Source: Paenibacillus sp. PL91 | Lineage (GTDB): Bacteria > Bacillota > Bacilli > Paenibacillales > Paenibacillaceae | Assembly (NCBI RefSeq): GCF_012935325.2 | Contig: NZ_JABBYG020000001.1 | Span: forward strand, 372,001-436,000 | Direction: 5' to 3' | DNA: 64,000 nucleotides | Shown: positions 33,790 through 43,334 of the stretch, one piece after another | Numbering within the stretch: the first letter of the stretch is position 1 | How the letters are laid out: each line of letters begins with the position of its first letter | The notes under the pieces: generated by a model | Seen by the model: the letters and a program-made list of their open reading frames with translations, nothing else | Databases searched by the model: none | What the model was told of the DNA's origin: nothing | Translations under genes and position numbers: made by a program

Positions 33790-35361
33790 ATGTCAAATGA
33801 GCTGCAGCAGGTAACACGTCTTGCCAGTCAATACAATTTAATTCCGATTGTTCGTTACATGATGGCGGACACGGAAACACCAATTCGGCTGTTCCAGCAT
33901 TTTGCGAAGGAGGATCATGCCTTTCTGCTGGAGAGCGTGGAGGGCGGCGCGAAATGGGCGAGATATTCGTTCATCGGAACAGATCCGTTCATGATGCTTT
34001 ATGGTAAAAATGGCGAGATGGTGCTGGAGCACAGAGGCGAGAAGCATGTGCTTAACGATAAGCCGATTGAGCTGCTCAAAGCTCATTTGCGTTCCTTCCG
34101 CAGTCCATCGCTTCCAGAGCTTCCGCCCTTCACAGGCGGAGCGATTGGGTTTTTCGGCTACGATTTGCTGCAATACTACGAGAAGCTTCCTGCACACCGA
34201 ATCGACGACTTGAAAATGAATGATATGCAATTCATGTTCTGTGATCAAGTCATCGTATTTGACCATTTCAAGCAGCAGCTGCAAATTGTCGGCAACGTTC
34301 ATATCGCTGATGGATCAACCGATGCTGATATTGCACGAAGCTACGATGCGGCGGTTGCCAAAATTGAAGCGACGATTGAGCGATTGCAGCAGCCTGTTGC
34401 GATTCCTGTAACGGCAGGCGGATCCATTCAATTTGATCAAGAGCTTGGCGATATTCAATCTAATGTGACGAAGGAACAGTTCATCTCGAACATCGAGCAG
34501 GCGAAGCAGTACATTCGTGCCGGCGACATCTTCCAGGTGGTGCTGTCCCAGCGCTTCAACATCGATACCGACATTGATCCCTTGCATGTGTACCGGGTGC
34601 TTCGAACAATGAATCCATCACCTTATATGTATTATTTAAAAATGGGCGTAGAGGTCATTGTGGGCACGTCGCCTGAAGCGCTCGTGAAGGTGAACGGCGA
34701 TCGCGTGGAGACTCGGCCGATTGCTGGAACTAGGCCTCGCGGCAAAACCCCGGAAGAGGATAAAGCGCTAGAGCTCGAGCTGCTTGCAGATGAGAAGGAG
34801 CGCGCAGAGCATTTGATGCTTGTGGACCTCGGACGTAATGATATAGGTCGCGTATCGGAGTTTGGAACCGTTAAATGCGATTCGTTTATGGAAATTGAAA
34901 GATACTCGCATGTCATGCACATCGTTTCCAACGTTTCAGGAAAGCTCCATAAGGACAAGGACTTCTTTGATGCATTTGTATCCTGTCTGCCTGCCGGCAC
35001 CGTCTCGGGCGCGCCTAAGCTCAGAGCGATGGAAATTATTGCGGAGCTGGAAAATGAAGCGCGCGGCGCGTATGCGGGAGCAATCGGATACTTAGGCTTC
35101 GGTGGATCGATGGATACCTGCATTACGATTCGGACGATTATTTTCAAACACGGCAAAGCTTACGTACAGGCCGGAGCGGGCATCGTTTGGGATTCCGTGC
35201 CGGAGAGCGAATACTTGGAGACGGTGAACAAGGCAAAAGGGATGCTTAAAGCGATCCGCGCTGCGGAAGCGATCTTCGGACAGCCGAAGAGCTCGCAAGA
35301 GAGTTTCAACACCATTAATATGGATTATTACGTCAAGGCCGGAGAGGGGCTTGGTCAATAA
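33790..35361 (+). CDS. trpE: anthranilate synthase component I
   Basis: 523 residues from ATG 33790 (AGGGGG upstream). Makes anthranilate from chorismate with the glutamine amidotransferase TrpG. Motifs: the tryptophan-feedback site FLLESVEGG, and catalytic segments PIAGTRPRGKTPEEDKALE, LVDLGRNDIGRVS and GTVSGAPK. No trpG is in the operon; in B. subtilis it lies in the folate operon. The stop overlaps trpD. Confidence 0.97.
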   Translation: MSNELQQVTRLASQYNLIPIVRYMMADTETPIRLFQHFAKEDHAFLLESVEGGAKWARYSFIGTDPFMMLYGKNGEMVLEHRGEKHVLNDKPIELLKAHLRSFRSPSLPELPPFTGGAIGFFGYDLLQYYEKLPAHRIDDLKMNDMQFMFCDQVIVFDHFKQQLQIVGNVHIADGSTDADIARSYDAAVAKIEATIERLQQPVAIPVTAGGSIQFDQELGDIQSNVTKEQFISNIEQAKQYIRAGDIFQVVLSQRFNIDTDIDPLHVYRVLRTMNPSPYMYYLKMGVEVIVGTSPEALVKVNGDRVETRPIAGTRPRGKTPEEDKALELELLADEKERAEHLMLVDLGRNDIGRVSEFGTVKCDSFMEIERYSHVMHIVSNVSGKLHKDKDFFDAFVSCLPAGTVSGAPKLRAMEIIAELENEARGAYAGAIGYLGFGGSMDTCITIRTIIFKHGKAYVQAGAGIVWDSVPESEYLETVNKAKGMLKAIRAAEAIFGQPKSSQESFNTINMDYYVKAGEGLGQ

Positions 35362-36413
35362 TGCAAGCGATTGAAGCGATAACGATGCAGCGCGCGCTTA
35401 GTCAGCTAATTGGCGGATCGGATCTCACAAGAGAGCAAGCAAATGCGGTCATGAACATCATCATGAGCGGGGAAGCGACAGCAGCTCAAATTGCCGGCGT
35501 CGTAACGGCAATGCGCATGAAGGGCGAGACGAAAGATGAAATAACAGGTTTCGCAGAGGCGATGCGCGCGCATTCGAGCCATCTCCATACGGAGCAGGAG
35601 GGATTGCTGGATACATGCGGAACCGGTGGATCGGGTATTCATAAATTCAACATTTCTACGGCATCCTCCATTATCGCTGCAGCTGCCGGCATTCGTGTAG
35701 CCAAGCATGGCAATCGTGCCATGTCGGGCAAAACAGGCAGTGCAGATGTGCTGGAAGCGCTTGGCGTTCAAATCACGATTTCACCGGAGCAAGCAGCGCA
35801 ATGCTTGAACGATATCGGAATTTGCTTTATGTTCGCGCAGCTGTACCATCCTTCGCTTCGACATGCGGCTGTCCCTCGCCGCGAGCTTGGCATTCGGACG
35901 ATCTTTAATATGCTTGGGCCGCTTACGAATCCGGCAGGAGCAGACAGACAGCTTCTTGGCTTGTACGACCGTGCTCGAACCTCGACCGTTGCTGAGGTGC
36001 TGGGGGAGCTCGGATTGAAGCGGGCGCTGGTCGTGAGCAGCCATGATGGACTCGACGAGATAAGTATTTCGGCGCCAACTCAAATTTCAGAATTGTTAAA
36101 TGGCAAGGTGCGCACTTATGATATAACCCCTGAGGAGCTGGGGCTTACACGCTGGCCGATCGCGGATGTGATGGGCGGTGAGCCGGAAGTGAACGCAGCA
36201 CTGATTCGCGCGATCTTCTCCGGTGAACAGCAAGGAGCCTATCGTGATATTGTGCTTGCGAACGCGGGTGCCTGCATCTATGTAGGCGGGCTGGCTGCTT
36301 CACTTAGCGAAGGTGTAACGATTGCAGCCAAAGTAATCGATTCTGGAGAGGCGCAGCAAAAGCTTGTTAGCCTTATTCAAACGACAGGAGAGTTGGCACA
36401 TGTTTCTAGATAA
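35361..36413 (+). CDS. trpD: anthranilate phosphoribosyltransferase
   Basis: 350 residues, starting at the last base of trpE. Joins anthranilate to PRPP. Motifs: DTCGTGGSGIHKFNIST (PRPP loop), KHGNRAMSGKTGSADVLEALG and GPLTNPAGADRQLLG. Overlaps trpC by 14 bp. Confidence 0.96.
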   Translation: MQAIEAITMQRALSQLIGGSDLTREQANAVMNIIMSGEATAAQIAGVVTAMRMKGETKDEITGFAEAMRAHSSHLHTEQEGLLDTCGTGGSGIHKFNISTASSIIAAAAGIRVAKHGNRAMSGKTGSADVLEALGVQITISPEQAAQCLNDIGICFMFAQLYHPSLRHAAVPRRELGIRTIFNMLGPLTNPAGADRQLLGLYDRARTSTVAEVLGELGLKRALVVSSHDGLDEISISAPTQISELLNGKVRTYDITPEELGLTRWPIADVMGGEPEVNAALIRAIFSGEQQGAYRDIVLANAGACIYVGGLAASLSEGVTIAAKVIDSGEAQQKLVSLIQTTGELAHVSR

Positions 36414-37200
36414 AATTGTAGCAACAAAAAGGGCAGAGGTTGAGGAGCTCGCTGCTCGCTTTGAGCTAGCAGAGGTTGAGAAGCAAATTGCAGCTATGGA
36501 TGCTTGTAAAGGCTTTGAGCGTGCGCTTTCGAGCGCAGGCCGCAACAGAAGCATGGGTCTTATCGCGGAGGTTAAGAAGGCATCGCCTTCCAAAGGCTTG
36601 ATCCGCAGCGATTTTGAGCCGACTACGCTTGCTGCAGCTTATGAAGCCGCTGGAGCGGATTGCATTTCTGTATTGACTGATCGCGACTATTTCCAGGGAT
36701 CGAATGCTTTTTTGAGCGCCGTACGCGAGACGGTTAAGGTTCCTCTTTTGCGCAAGGATTTTACGATCGACCACCGTCAAATTTATGAGGCGCGGTTAAT
36801 CGGCGCGGATGCGATTTTGCTTATTGCAGCCATATTGACGCCTGCGCAGCTTGGCGAGTTTCATGATCTTGCTAAGTCTATCGGATTGGATGTGCTCGTA
36901 GAGGTTCATAACCTAGAGGAGCTTGAAGGCGTGCTGGCGCTTAATAAGGCTACGCTGATCGGCATCAATAATCGTGACCTGAAATCATTCGTAACCGATT
37001 TGAAAACAACCGAGACTCTTATTGGACATATGCCCCAAAATGTGACCGTAATTAGCGAAAGCGGCATTGCTGGAAAATCCGATATGGATTACTTGCAATC
37101 CATAGGCGCTCACGGCGTGCTGATTGGCGAGCATTTTATGCGCCACGATAATGTGGGACAAGCGGTAGACGACCTGATGGGCGCGGTAGGGGCTCGATGA
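36400..37200 (+). CDS. trpC: indole-3-glycerol phosphate synthase
   Basis: 266 residues from ATG 36400 inside the trpD end (GGAGAG upstream). Motifs: IAEVKKASPSKGLI, the catalytic LLRKDFTID, IGINNRDLKSF and VISESGIAG. TIM barrel. Overlaps trpF by 4 bp. Confidence 0.96.
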   Translation: MFLDKIVATKRAEVEELAARFELAEVEKQIAAMDACKGFERALSSAGRNRSMGLIAEVKKASPSKGLIRSDFEPTTLAAAYEAAGADCISVLTDRDYFQGSNAFLSAVRETVKVPLLRKDFTIDHRQIYEARLIGADAILLIAAILTPAQLGEFHDLAKSIGLDVLVEVHNLEELEGVLALNKATLIGINNRDLKSFVTDLKTTETLIGHMPQNVTVISESGIAGKSDMDYLQSIGAHGVLIGEHFMRHDNVGQAVDDLMGAVGAR

Positions 37201-37874
37201 AGCCGCTGCCGCGTATCAAAATATGCGGGCTAAAGGATGTCCAAACCATCGAAGCGATGGATGGCTTGCCTATTCATGAGATCGGCTTCGTGTTTGCCCC
37301 GAGCAAGCGGCAGGTAGACAAGGCGACAGCGGCGCAGCTTATTGATGCAGTTGCTCAATTGCAAGCGGCAGGCGGGGAACGTCCGAGGACGGTAGGCGTG
37401 TTCGTGAATGAAACGCTCGATAATCTGCAAGAGATTGTAGCTGAAGCACCGCTTGACGTCATTCAGCTGCATGGCAGTGAATCGGCCGAGTTTTGCAGGG
37501 CGGTGCGCGAGAAGCTGAAGGTGCAGGTATGGAAAGTATTTTCCGTTAAGCGTGATGCTGATGGGAACGAGCTCGATTCTGCTATTGAGCGTTTGTCGCC
37601 CTACAAAGGAGCCATAGATGCGGCGCTAATTGATGCACCAGGCGGAGGAACGGGCCAAACGTTCAACTGGGAAGCGATAGAAGACTATAATAAAGCGGCG
37701 GAAGAGCTTGGCTTAACGCTGTATGTAGCCGGCGGATTGCATGAGGGCAATGTGCAGGAGCTGCTTAGAACATACGCTCCTGGCGGTATTGATGTATCAA
37801 GCGGGGTTGAGACGGATGGTCGCAAGGATATCGACAAGATCCGATTATTTGTAAGAAGGGTGATGGAAGCATGA
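37197..37874 (+). CDS. trpF: phosphoribosylanthranilate isomerase
   Basis: 225 residues, overlapping trpC and trpB by 4 bp each. Isomerises PRA to CdRP. The catalytic Cys is in KICGLKD at the N-terminus; QLHGSE and the C-terminal [10 protein letters not shown] are conserved. Confidence 0.95.
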   Translation: MKPLPRIKICGLKDVQTIEAMDGLPIHEIGFVFAPSKRQVDKATAAQLIDAVAQLQAAGGERPRTVGVFVNETLDNLQEIVAEAPLDVIQLHGSESAEFCRAVREKLKVQVWKVFSVKRDADGNELDSAIERLSPYKGAIDAALIDAPGGGTGQTFNWEAIEDYNKAAEELGLTLYVAGGLHEGNVQELLRTYAPGGIDVSSGVETDGRKDIDKIRLFVRRVMEA

Positions 37875-39076
37875 CACATGTACCAGATGAAAATGGACGC
37901 TTTGGAGCTTTTGGCGGAAGATATGTACCGGAAACATTAATGACAGCATTGCTTGAGCTGGAGGAAGCGTATGCTCATTATTCGAAGGATCAAGCCTTTC
38001 AGGACGAGGTTCGTTATTTGTTGCACAAATATTCGGGAAGACCAACTTCGTTGTATTATGCAGAGCGTCTAACCGAGCAACTTGGCGGAGCCAAAATATA
38101 CTTAAAACGTGAAGACCTGAACCATACAGGCGCACATAAAATCAACAATACGATTGGTCAAGGTGTTCTTGCCAAACGGATGGGCAAACCGAAAATTATT
38201 GCCGAAACCGGAGCTGGGCAGCACGGTGTTGCATCTGCAACAATCGCCGCTTTGCTTGGCCTTGAATGCAAAGTTTTTATGGGCGAGGAGGACATGAAGC
38301 GGCAGCAGCTCAACGTGTTCCGCATGCAGCTTCTCGGTTCCGAGGTAGTACCCGTATTATCCGGTACAAGAACGCTTAAGGATGCCTGCAATGAAACGCT
38401 TCGCTACTGGGTTAGTAACGTTGACGATACGTATTATATTTTAGGCTCGGTTACAGGTCCACATCCTTATCCGATGATGGTTCGCGATTTCCAACGTATT
38501 ATCGGGGATGAGGCTCGTCAGCAGATTTTGACTGATGAAGGCAGATTGCCGGATTACGTTGTAGCTGCAGTAGGCGGCGGAAGCAACGCGATGGGCATCT
38601 TCTATCCATTCGTTAACGATGACAGTGTAAAGCTGCTTGGCGTTGAAGCGGCAGGCCGCGGAGTCGATACGATAGAACATGCTGCAACGATGACTAAAGG
38701 ACGCCACGGCATATTCCAAGGCTCTATGAGCTACGTCCTGCAAGACGAGCATGGACAGGTTCAGCCTGCACATTCGATATCCGCGGGGCTTGATTATCCA
38801 GGTATCGGACCGGAGCATGCATATTTGAAAGATTCTGGACGCGCCGAATATGTGCCAGTAACCGATGCAGAGGCACTCGAAGCGCTTCAGCTGCTGTCAC
38901 GCACCGAGGGCATTATTCCGGCTCTCGAATCTGCGCATGCCATTGCTCAGACGATGAAGCTTGCTCCGACGCTGGATAAAGACAAGGTTATCGTCGTTAG
39001 CTTGTCAGGCCGCGGAGACAAGGACGTAGAGGCGATTATGGGTTATTTGGGGGTAGAGAAGCATGAATCACATTGA
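37871..39076 (+). CDS. trpB: tryptophan synthase beta chain
   Basis: 401 residues. Condenses indole with serine using PLP; the Schiff-base lysine lies in [32 protein letters not shown] at the N-terminus and [12 protein letters not shown] (phosphate cradle) are diagnostic. Overlaps trpA by 14 bp. Confidence 0.97.
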   Translation: MTHVPDENGRFGAFGGRYVPETLMTALLELEEAYAHYSKDQAFQDEVRYLLHKYSGRPTSLYYAERLTEQLGGAKIYLKREDLNHTGAHKINNTIGQGVLAKRMGKPKIIAETGAGQHGVASATIAALLGLECKVFMGEEDMKRQQLNVFRMQLLGSEVVPVLSGTRTLKDACNETLRYWVSNVDDTYYILGSVTGPHPYPMMVRDFQRIIGDEARQQILTDEGRLPDYVVAAVGGGSNAMGIFYPFVNDDSVKLLGVEAAGRGVDTIEHAATMTKGRHGIFQGSMSYVLQDEHGQVQPAHSISAGLDYPGIGPEHAYLKDSGRAEYVPVTDAEALEALQLLSRTEGIIPALESAHAIAQTMKLAPTLDKDKVIVVSLSGRGDKDVEAIMGYLGVEKHESH

Positions 39077-39872
39077 TACGGCGTTTGCACGCTTGAAAGC
39101 CGAAGGCAAGACGGCGCTTATTCCTTTTTTAACGATGGGAGACCCTGATCTGGAAACGTCTGTCGCGATCATTCAAACGCTGGAGAAAGCTGGCGCCGAT
39201 ATGATCGAGCTTGGCGTTCCTTATTCCGATCCGCTTGCTGATGGTCCCGTTATCCAACGTGCTTCCGAGCGCGCCTTGCTCCATAACAGCATCACATTAA
39301 AGGACTGCATCCATGTTGCAGAGCGGGCTCGCGAAGCCGGCGTCACTATTCCTTTTATATTGTTCACTTACTATAATCCTGTATTCCAGTTTGGATTGAA
39401 GGCTTTCTTCGAGCTCGTCCAAAGCAAAGGGATCAGCGGTCTCATCATACCTGATTTGCCGATCGAGGAGGATGAGGAAGTGCGGCAGCTTGCGGAAGCT
39501 GCCGATGTTCATCTCATCCCCCTGGTGGCTCCAACCTCGAAGGATCGAGTTACTCGTATTTCGCGCAAAGCTAGAGGCTTCGTTTACTGCGTGTCATCAC
39601 TTGGCGTAACGGGCGTAAGAGCTGATTTTCATACGGGAATTGATGAGTTTCTTGCTACGGTTCGTGAGGCGACTGATTTGCCGATTGCCGTTGGTTTTGG
39701 CATTTCAAGCCGCGAGCAGGTATCACGCTTCGAGAAGCAATGCGACGGCGTCATTGTAGGCAGCGCCATCGTACGTAAGATTGAGGAAGCCATTCCGCTG
39801 CTGCAAGATGCTAACAGACGTGATGAAGGGCTTAAGCAAATCGGTGATTTTGTCGCTCAGCTTAAGGGTTGA
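39063..39872 (+). CDS. trpA: tryptophan synthase alpha chain
   Basis: 269 residues. Releases indole for channelling to TrpB. Motifs: [19 protein letters not shown] (with catalytic residues), LPIEEDEEV and [10 protein letters not shown]. Followed by a terminator-like hairpin before hisC. Confidence 0.96.
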   Translation: MNHIDTAFARLKAEGKTALIPFLTMGDPDLETSVAIIQTLEKAGADMIELGVPYSDPLADGPVIQRASERALLHNSITLKDCIHVAERAREAGVTIPFILFTYYNPVFQFGLKAFFELVQSKGISGLIIPDLPIEEDEEVRQLAEAADVHLIPLVAPTSKDRVTRISRKARGFVYCVSSLGVTGVRADFHTGIDEFLATVREATDLPIAVGFGISSREQVSRFEKQCDGVIVGSAIVRKIEEAIPLLQDANRRDEGLKQIGDFVAQLKG

Positions 39873-39888
39873 GGATTAGAATATTAGG

Positions 39889-39924
39889 AGAAGAGCCTCT
39901 TGCATGTTGCGTGGGGCTTTTCTT
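39889..39924 (+). terminator. terminator-like hairpin after trpA
   Basis: AGAAGAGCC pairs with GGCTTTTCT (one wobble) over a 17-nt loop, with a weak T tract. It may give partial termination before hisC and tyrA. Confidence 0.5.
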
Positions 39925-40011
39925 GCGTAAAAAAACTTTAAAACCTTAAACAGATATGAGACAATGTATCAAGTAATTAGACTAGTCCATAATAAAAGAG
40001 GTGAGCGGCTC

Positions 40012-41109
40012 ATGCAGCCCAAAGGTAATATCGTCCATCTTCCCGTTTATCAGCCAGGAAAGCCGGTTGAGGATGTTAAGAGGGAGCTGGGATTAAAGGA
40101 AGTCATTAAGCTTGCATCTAATGAAAATCCGTTCGGTTGCTCCGAACAGGCTAAAACTGCCATTATTGAAGAATTATCTAATTTAAATATTTATCCCGAC
40201 GGAGCGAGCGTTGAGCTGACTGCTGCGCTGGCAGAAGAGCTTGGCGTGGAGTCGAATCAAATTATTTTTGGAACAGGCTCCAGCGAAATCATACTTATGA
40301 TTAATAGAGCGTTTATCGTGCCTGGCGATGAAACGATTATGGCGGATGAAACATTTCCTCAATACAAGCATAACGCAGAAATCGAGAACGCTCGTATCGT
40401 AGAGGTTCCTCTCAAAGAAGGCAAGCACGATTTGCCTGCGATGCTAGCTAAAGTGAATAGCCGTACAAAAATCATTTGGATTTGCAATCCGAACAATCCG
40501 ACAGGAACAATTGTAACGCTGCCGGAATTGTCCGCATTTTTAAAGCAGGTTCCTTCGAATGTATTGGTTGTGCTTGATGAAGCTTATGGTGAATATATAG
40601 ATGATCCTTCATTCCCAGATGGCGTCCAGCTGCTTAAAGAGTACCGCAACTTAATCGTTTTACGAACTTTTTCGAAAATATTTGGCTTGGCGGCACTCCG
40701 TATTGGCTACGGAGTCGGCCATCCTGATGTTATTCGTTTCACGAATCAAGTGCGCGAGCCGTTCAACACGTCACGTGCAGCGCAAGCAGCAGCGAAAGCA
40801 GCACTAGCGGATAAATCATTTATTTCCTACTGCCGCGAGCAAAACAAGCAAGGTATTGCCTATTTGTCCGAGCAATTTGACCGCCTTGGCTTAACCTACT
40901 TCCCAGCATACGGAAACTTCGTTATGGTAGATACGAAGCGCCCATCGCCCGAAGTATTTGACGGATTGCTGCGCAGAGGAATCATATCAAGACCTCGCTG
41001 GACGTATTATCCGAATCATATTCGGATTACGGTAGGTACACAAGAGCAAAATGAAAAGTTTATTTCGGCGCTTGAACAGGTTTTGCAGGAAGCGGCGGTG
41101 CAAGGATAA
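40012..41109 (+). CDS. hisC: histidinol-phosphate aminotransferase (also aromatic aminotransferase)
   Basis: 365 residues from ATG 40012, with AAAAGAGGTGAG upstream; a longer opening from 39964 has no ribosome site. PLP enzyme; the lysine is in RTFSKIFGLAALRIGYG. In B. subtilis HisC serves both histidine and Phe/Tyr synthesis, consistent with its place beside tyrA. tyrA follows 4 bp later. Confidence 0.94.
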   Translation: MQPKGNIVHLPVYQPGKPVEDVKRELGLKEVIKLASNENPFGCSEQAKTAIIEELSNLNIYPDGASVELTAALAEELGVESNQIIFGTGSSEIILMINRAFIVPGDETIMADETFPQYKHNAEIENARIVEVPLKEGKHDLPAMLAKVNSRTKIIWICNPNNPTGTIVTLPELSAFLKQVPSNVLVVLDEAYGEYIDDPSFPDGVQLLKEYRNLIVLRTFSKIFGLAALRIGYGVGHPDVIRFTNQVREPFNTSRAAQAAAKAALADKSFISYCREQNKQGIAYLSEQFDRLGLTYFPAYGNFVMVDTKRPSPEVFDGLLRRGIISRPRWTYYPNHIRITVGTQEQNEKFISALEQVLQEAAVQG

Positions 41110-41113
41110 AGTT

Positions 41114-42205
41114 ATGACTACTGTAGCGATTTTTGGGGTAGGGCTGATCGGAGGTTCGATCGCCCTTTGCTTTAAGGGAAAACCAGATATAACCGTAATT
41201 GGCCATTCGAATCGACAGTCTCAAGTTGAGAAGTATGTGCAGCGCGGCGTTGTTGACTATGCGACAACATCCATGCAAGAGGCGGCGGAGCAAGCCGACT
41301 TTATTTTTGTATGCGTGCCGGTAGGGAATATCGAGGAATATATGGAGAAGCTGAGCGCTTTCGACTTAAAGCCGGGCTGCATTGTTACGGATGCAGGCAG
41401 TACGAAAGCTTCTGTTATGGCTCGTGCCAAATCGCTTGATTTTGGCGAAGCTATATTTATTGGCGGACATCCGATGGCCGGTTCGGAGCGTACTGGCGTT
41501 GAAGCCGCATCCTCGCATTTATATGAGAATGCCTTCTACGTATTGACGCCAGATCAGCATACGCCAGAGGAAGCAGTTGGACGGTTAGTTGAGCTTCTTA
41601 GCCATACGAAAGCGAATATTGTAAAGGTAGACGCGAAGGAGCATGATGAAATTGCAGGCGCAATCAGCCATCTTCCGCATATCATTGCCGTTTCGCTTGT
41701 AAACCAAATACGTGGCTATAATGAAGAAAATGGGCTTTATGAATCACTAGCGGCAGGGGGCTTCCGTGATATTACACGTATCGCATCAGGCGATCCTATT
41801 ATATGGCGCGACATTTTAATTAATAATCGCAAGGTCGTGCTTGAGCTGCTCCGCGATTGGAGCAAGGAAACCGAAAAGTTTGTTACGATGCTGGAGAGTG
41901 TCGATGGAGATGCAATAGCAGCTGCATTCGAAACAGCGGGCGAATTCCGCAGCAAAATGCCTGAGCGCCGCAAAGGGATGATTCAATCCGCCTTTGACTG
42001 TTATGTCGATATTCCGGATCACCCTGGGATCATCGGTAAAATAACGAGCGAGCTAGGCAACAGCCTAATCAATCTCAGCAATATCCATATTATCGAAAGC
42101 AGGGAAGACGTGCCGGGCGTATTACGGCTTTCGTTCCGCAGCCAGGAGTATTTGGACCAGGCAGTTGTCGTGCTTTCGGCAAAAGGCTATGACGTGCACC
42201 TTTAA
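41114..42205 (+). CDS. tyrA: prephenate dehydrogenase with ACT domain
   Basis: 363 residues from ATG 41114. N-terminal NAD motif FGVGLIGGSIAL (7-18), GGHPMAGSERTGVEA, catalytic region ISHLPHIIA, and a C-terminal ACT domain (from about residue 294, VDIPDHPGIIGKI) that likely senses tyrosine. Last gene of the conserved block; in B. subtilis aroE (EPSP synthase) follows, but not here. The terminator overlaps the stop codon. Confidence 0.95.
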   Translation: MTTVAIFGVGLIGGSIALCFKGKPDITVIGHSNRQSQVEKYVQRGVVDYATTSMQEAAEQADFIFVCVPVGNIEEYMEKLSAFDLKPGCIVTDAGSTKASVMARAKSLDFGEAIFIGGHPMAGSERTGVEAASSHLYENAFYVLTPDQHTPEEAVGRLVELLSHTKANIVKVDAKEHDEIAGAISHLPHIIAVSLVNQIRGYNEENGLYESLAAGGFRDITRIASGDPIIWRDILINNRKVVLELLRDWSKETEKFVTMLESVDGDAIAAAFETAGEFRSKMPERRKGMIQSAFDCYVDIPDHPGIIGKITSELGNSLINLSNIHIIESREDVPGVLRLSFRSQEYLDQAVVVLSAKGYDVHL

Positions 42206-42223
42206 CCAGGTGTACGTTTTTTT
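42192..42223 (+). terminator. terminator of the aro-trp supraoperon
   Basis: ACGTGCACCT pairs with AGGTGTACGT over loop TTAACC, then seven T. The stop codon of tyrA lies in the hairpin. Confidence 0.9.
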
Positions 42224-42226
42224 ACA

Positions 42227-42240
42227 TATAAGCGCTTACA
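42227..42240 (+). promoter_or_regulatory. cre-like site 1
   Basis: TATAAGCGCTTACA matches the CcpA consensus TGWAARCGYTWNCW at 13 of 14 positions. Confidence 0.5.
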
Positions 42241-42258
42241 AATTAATTAAAACAAAAA

Positions 42259-42272
42259 TGAAAACGCTTATT
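42259..42272 (+). promoter_or_regulatory. cre-like site 2 overlapping the -35
   Basis: TGAAAACGCTTATT matches the CcpA consensus at 13 of 14 positions and overlaps the first two bases of TTGACA, a position suited to repression. Confidence 0.5.
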
Positions 42273-42299
42273 GACAAATTGGAAGCGTATACATATAAT
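42271..42299 (+). promoter_or_regulatory. perfect-consensus sigma-A promoter
   Basis: TTGACA (42271-42276), a 17-nt spacer, TATAAT (42294-42299): both boxes exactly consensus. The start should be near 42306. The unit downstream has no convincing ORF and ends in a terminator 85 nt later. Confidence 0.85.
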
Positions 42300-42305
42300 A
42301 AAGGT

Positions 42306-42389
42306 ACAGTATGGTTTCTCTCCACTCCTATCCAAATCCTATAGTACTCATCATGAGTGCGGGCCACCCTTCGGGGTGGTTTTTTTTTT
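42306..42389 (+). ncRNA. candidate small RNA, about 84 nt
   Basis: The segment between a perfect sigma-A promoter and a strong terminator has no gene with a ribosome site. It has a C/U-rich single-stranded stretch (42317-42341: CUCUCC, ACUCCU, AUCCU) complementary to Shine-Dalgarno sequences. A 6-bp stem follows (42344-42360), then the terminator CCACCC-TTCG-GGGTGG (42364-42379, a UUCG tetraloop) with ten T. Two cre-like sites suggest control by CcpA. An alternative is an orphaned leader of a lost gene. Confidence 0.6.
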
Positions 42390-42442
42390 GAAAAACAAAA
42401 CCTCATTATTCCTATACAAGGACTTAGTAAAATGAATCACCG

Positions 42443-43187
42443 CTATTTCCCCCCATTTGAAATGTATCTCTGAGATTCATCATTCTCGACTGCTAGTTTA
42501 CTTGATATTTGTTCTTTGCTATACCGGCCGTTACTGATATCAACTATTTTTTTCAGAACGGCATCGTTTAACGAGGGTAGGTCTATTGCGGGGCTATTAC
42601 AATTTCCATGTGTATTTTTATTACTACATACATACCTTCGTGTTTTCTTACTTCCTGTTTGTCTTGAATACATTTTTCCGCCACAAGTGGGACATTGAAG
42701 GATAGCAGATAATAATTGTCGTTCTTTTTCTCGCCAGACTTTTTCTTTACTAAATAATGTACTTTGAATGTAGAGAAAATCTTCCAAGCTTACTAAGCTT
42801 TCAAAAAATTAATTAATGGATAGAAGATACCTCTTCTTGGTGTCCATTCTATATTTGTTTCTGTATGTATAGATTCTTTGTTAAGCCATTTTGAAATAAC
42901 ATATGGCCCTTTTCCGTCTTTAGCCATTTTAAATGACTGTATTACGGCTGCTGCTTTATATCCATCTGCAACAAAAACGTCCTCAAAATTCTTTTTTAAG
43001 CCAAAGGGAGCAGGGCCACCATTCCAACGTCCCTTTTCAGCATTCGTTTTTATATTATCATTTGTAATGTCACTCAGATTATCACTATAGTATTCATTAA
43101 AGTTAACTAATATATTTGCTACCAATCTTCCTGTAGGTGAGCCGAAGTCTAATAATTCCGCAGTTGAGCAGATATCTACATCTAATT
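42443..43187 (-). pseudogene. serine recombinase remnant (recombinase and zinc-ribbon domains)
   Basis: Two minus-strand pieces in different frames (43187-42793 and 42787-42443) together match the part of large serine recombinases after the catalytic domain. The hinge reads GSPTGRLVANILVNFNEY, the recombinase domain NAEKGRWNGGPAPFGLK, and the zinc ribbon CPTCGGKMYSRQTGSKKTRR with a second pair of cysteines (CSNKNTHGNC). The N-terminal catalytic serine domain is missing upstream of a TAA, and a frameshift lies near 42790. It is a dead integrase of a former phage or conjugative element. Confidence 0.85.
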
Positions 43188-43195
43188 ACAGAAGA

Positions 43196-43221
43196 GTCGC
43201 TCATAACGAGCGGCTTTATTA
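43196..43221 (+). other. short hairpin at the recombinase remnant edge
   Basis: GTCGCTC-ATAAC-GAGCGGC followed by TTTATT; weak terminator-like structure between the recombinase remnant and the AraC gene. Confidence 0.35.
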
Positions 43222-43334
43222 GGAGGAAAGCAGATGGTAACCAAAGATGTAACTATAGTATCATGTTGATAGTAGGAAGTGATAAAGAGTGTTTACATAC
43301 GAATCAATTATATCTAAGACATGTGGGGTGAATT

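Noticed and set aside
34632..35156. 174-codon minus-strand frame
   Set aside because: Antisense to trpE, serine-rich mirror reading; no support.
42311..42391. 26-codon frame inside the candidate small RNA
   Set aside because: Starts about 5 nt after the expected transcript start without a ribosome site and runs through the terminator stem into the T tract.
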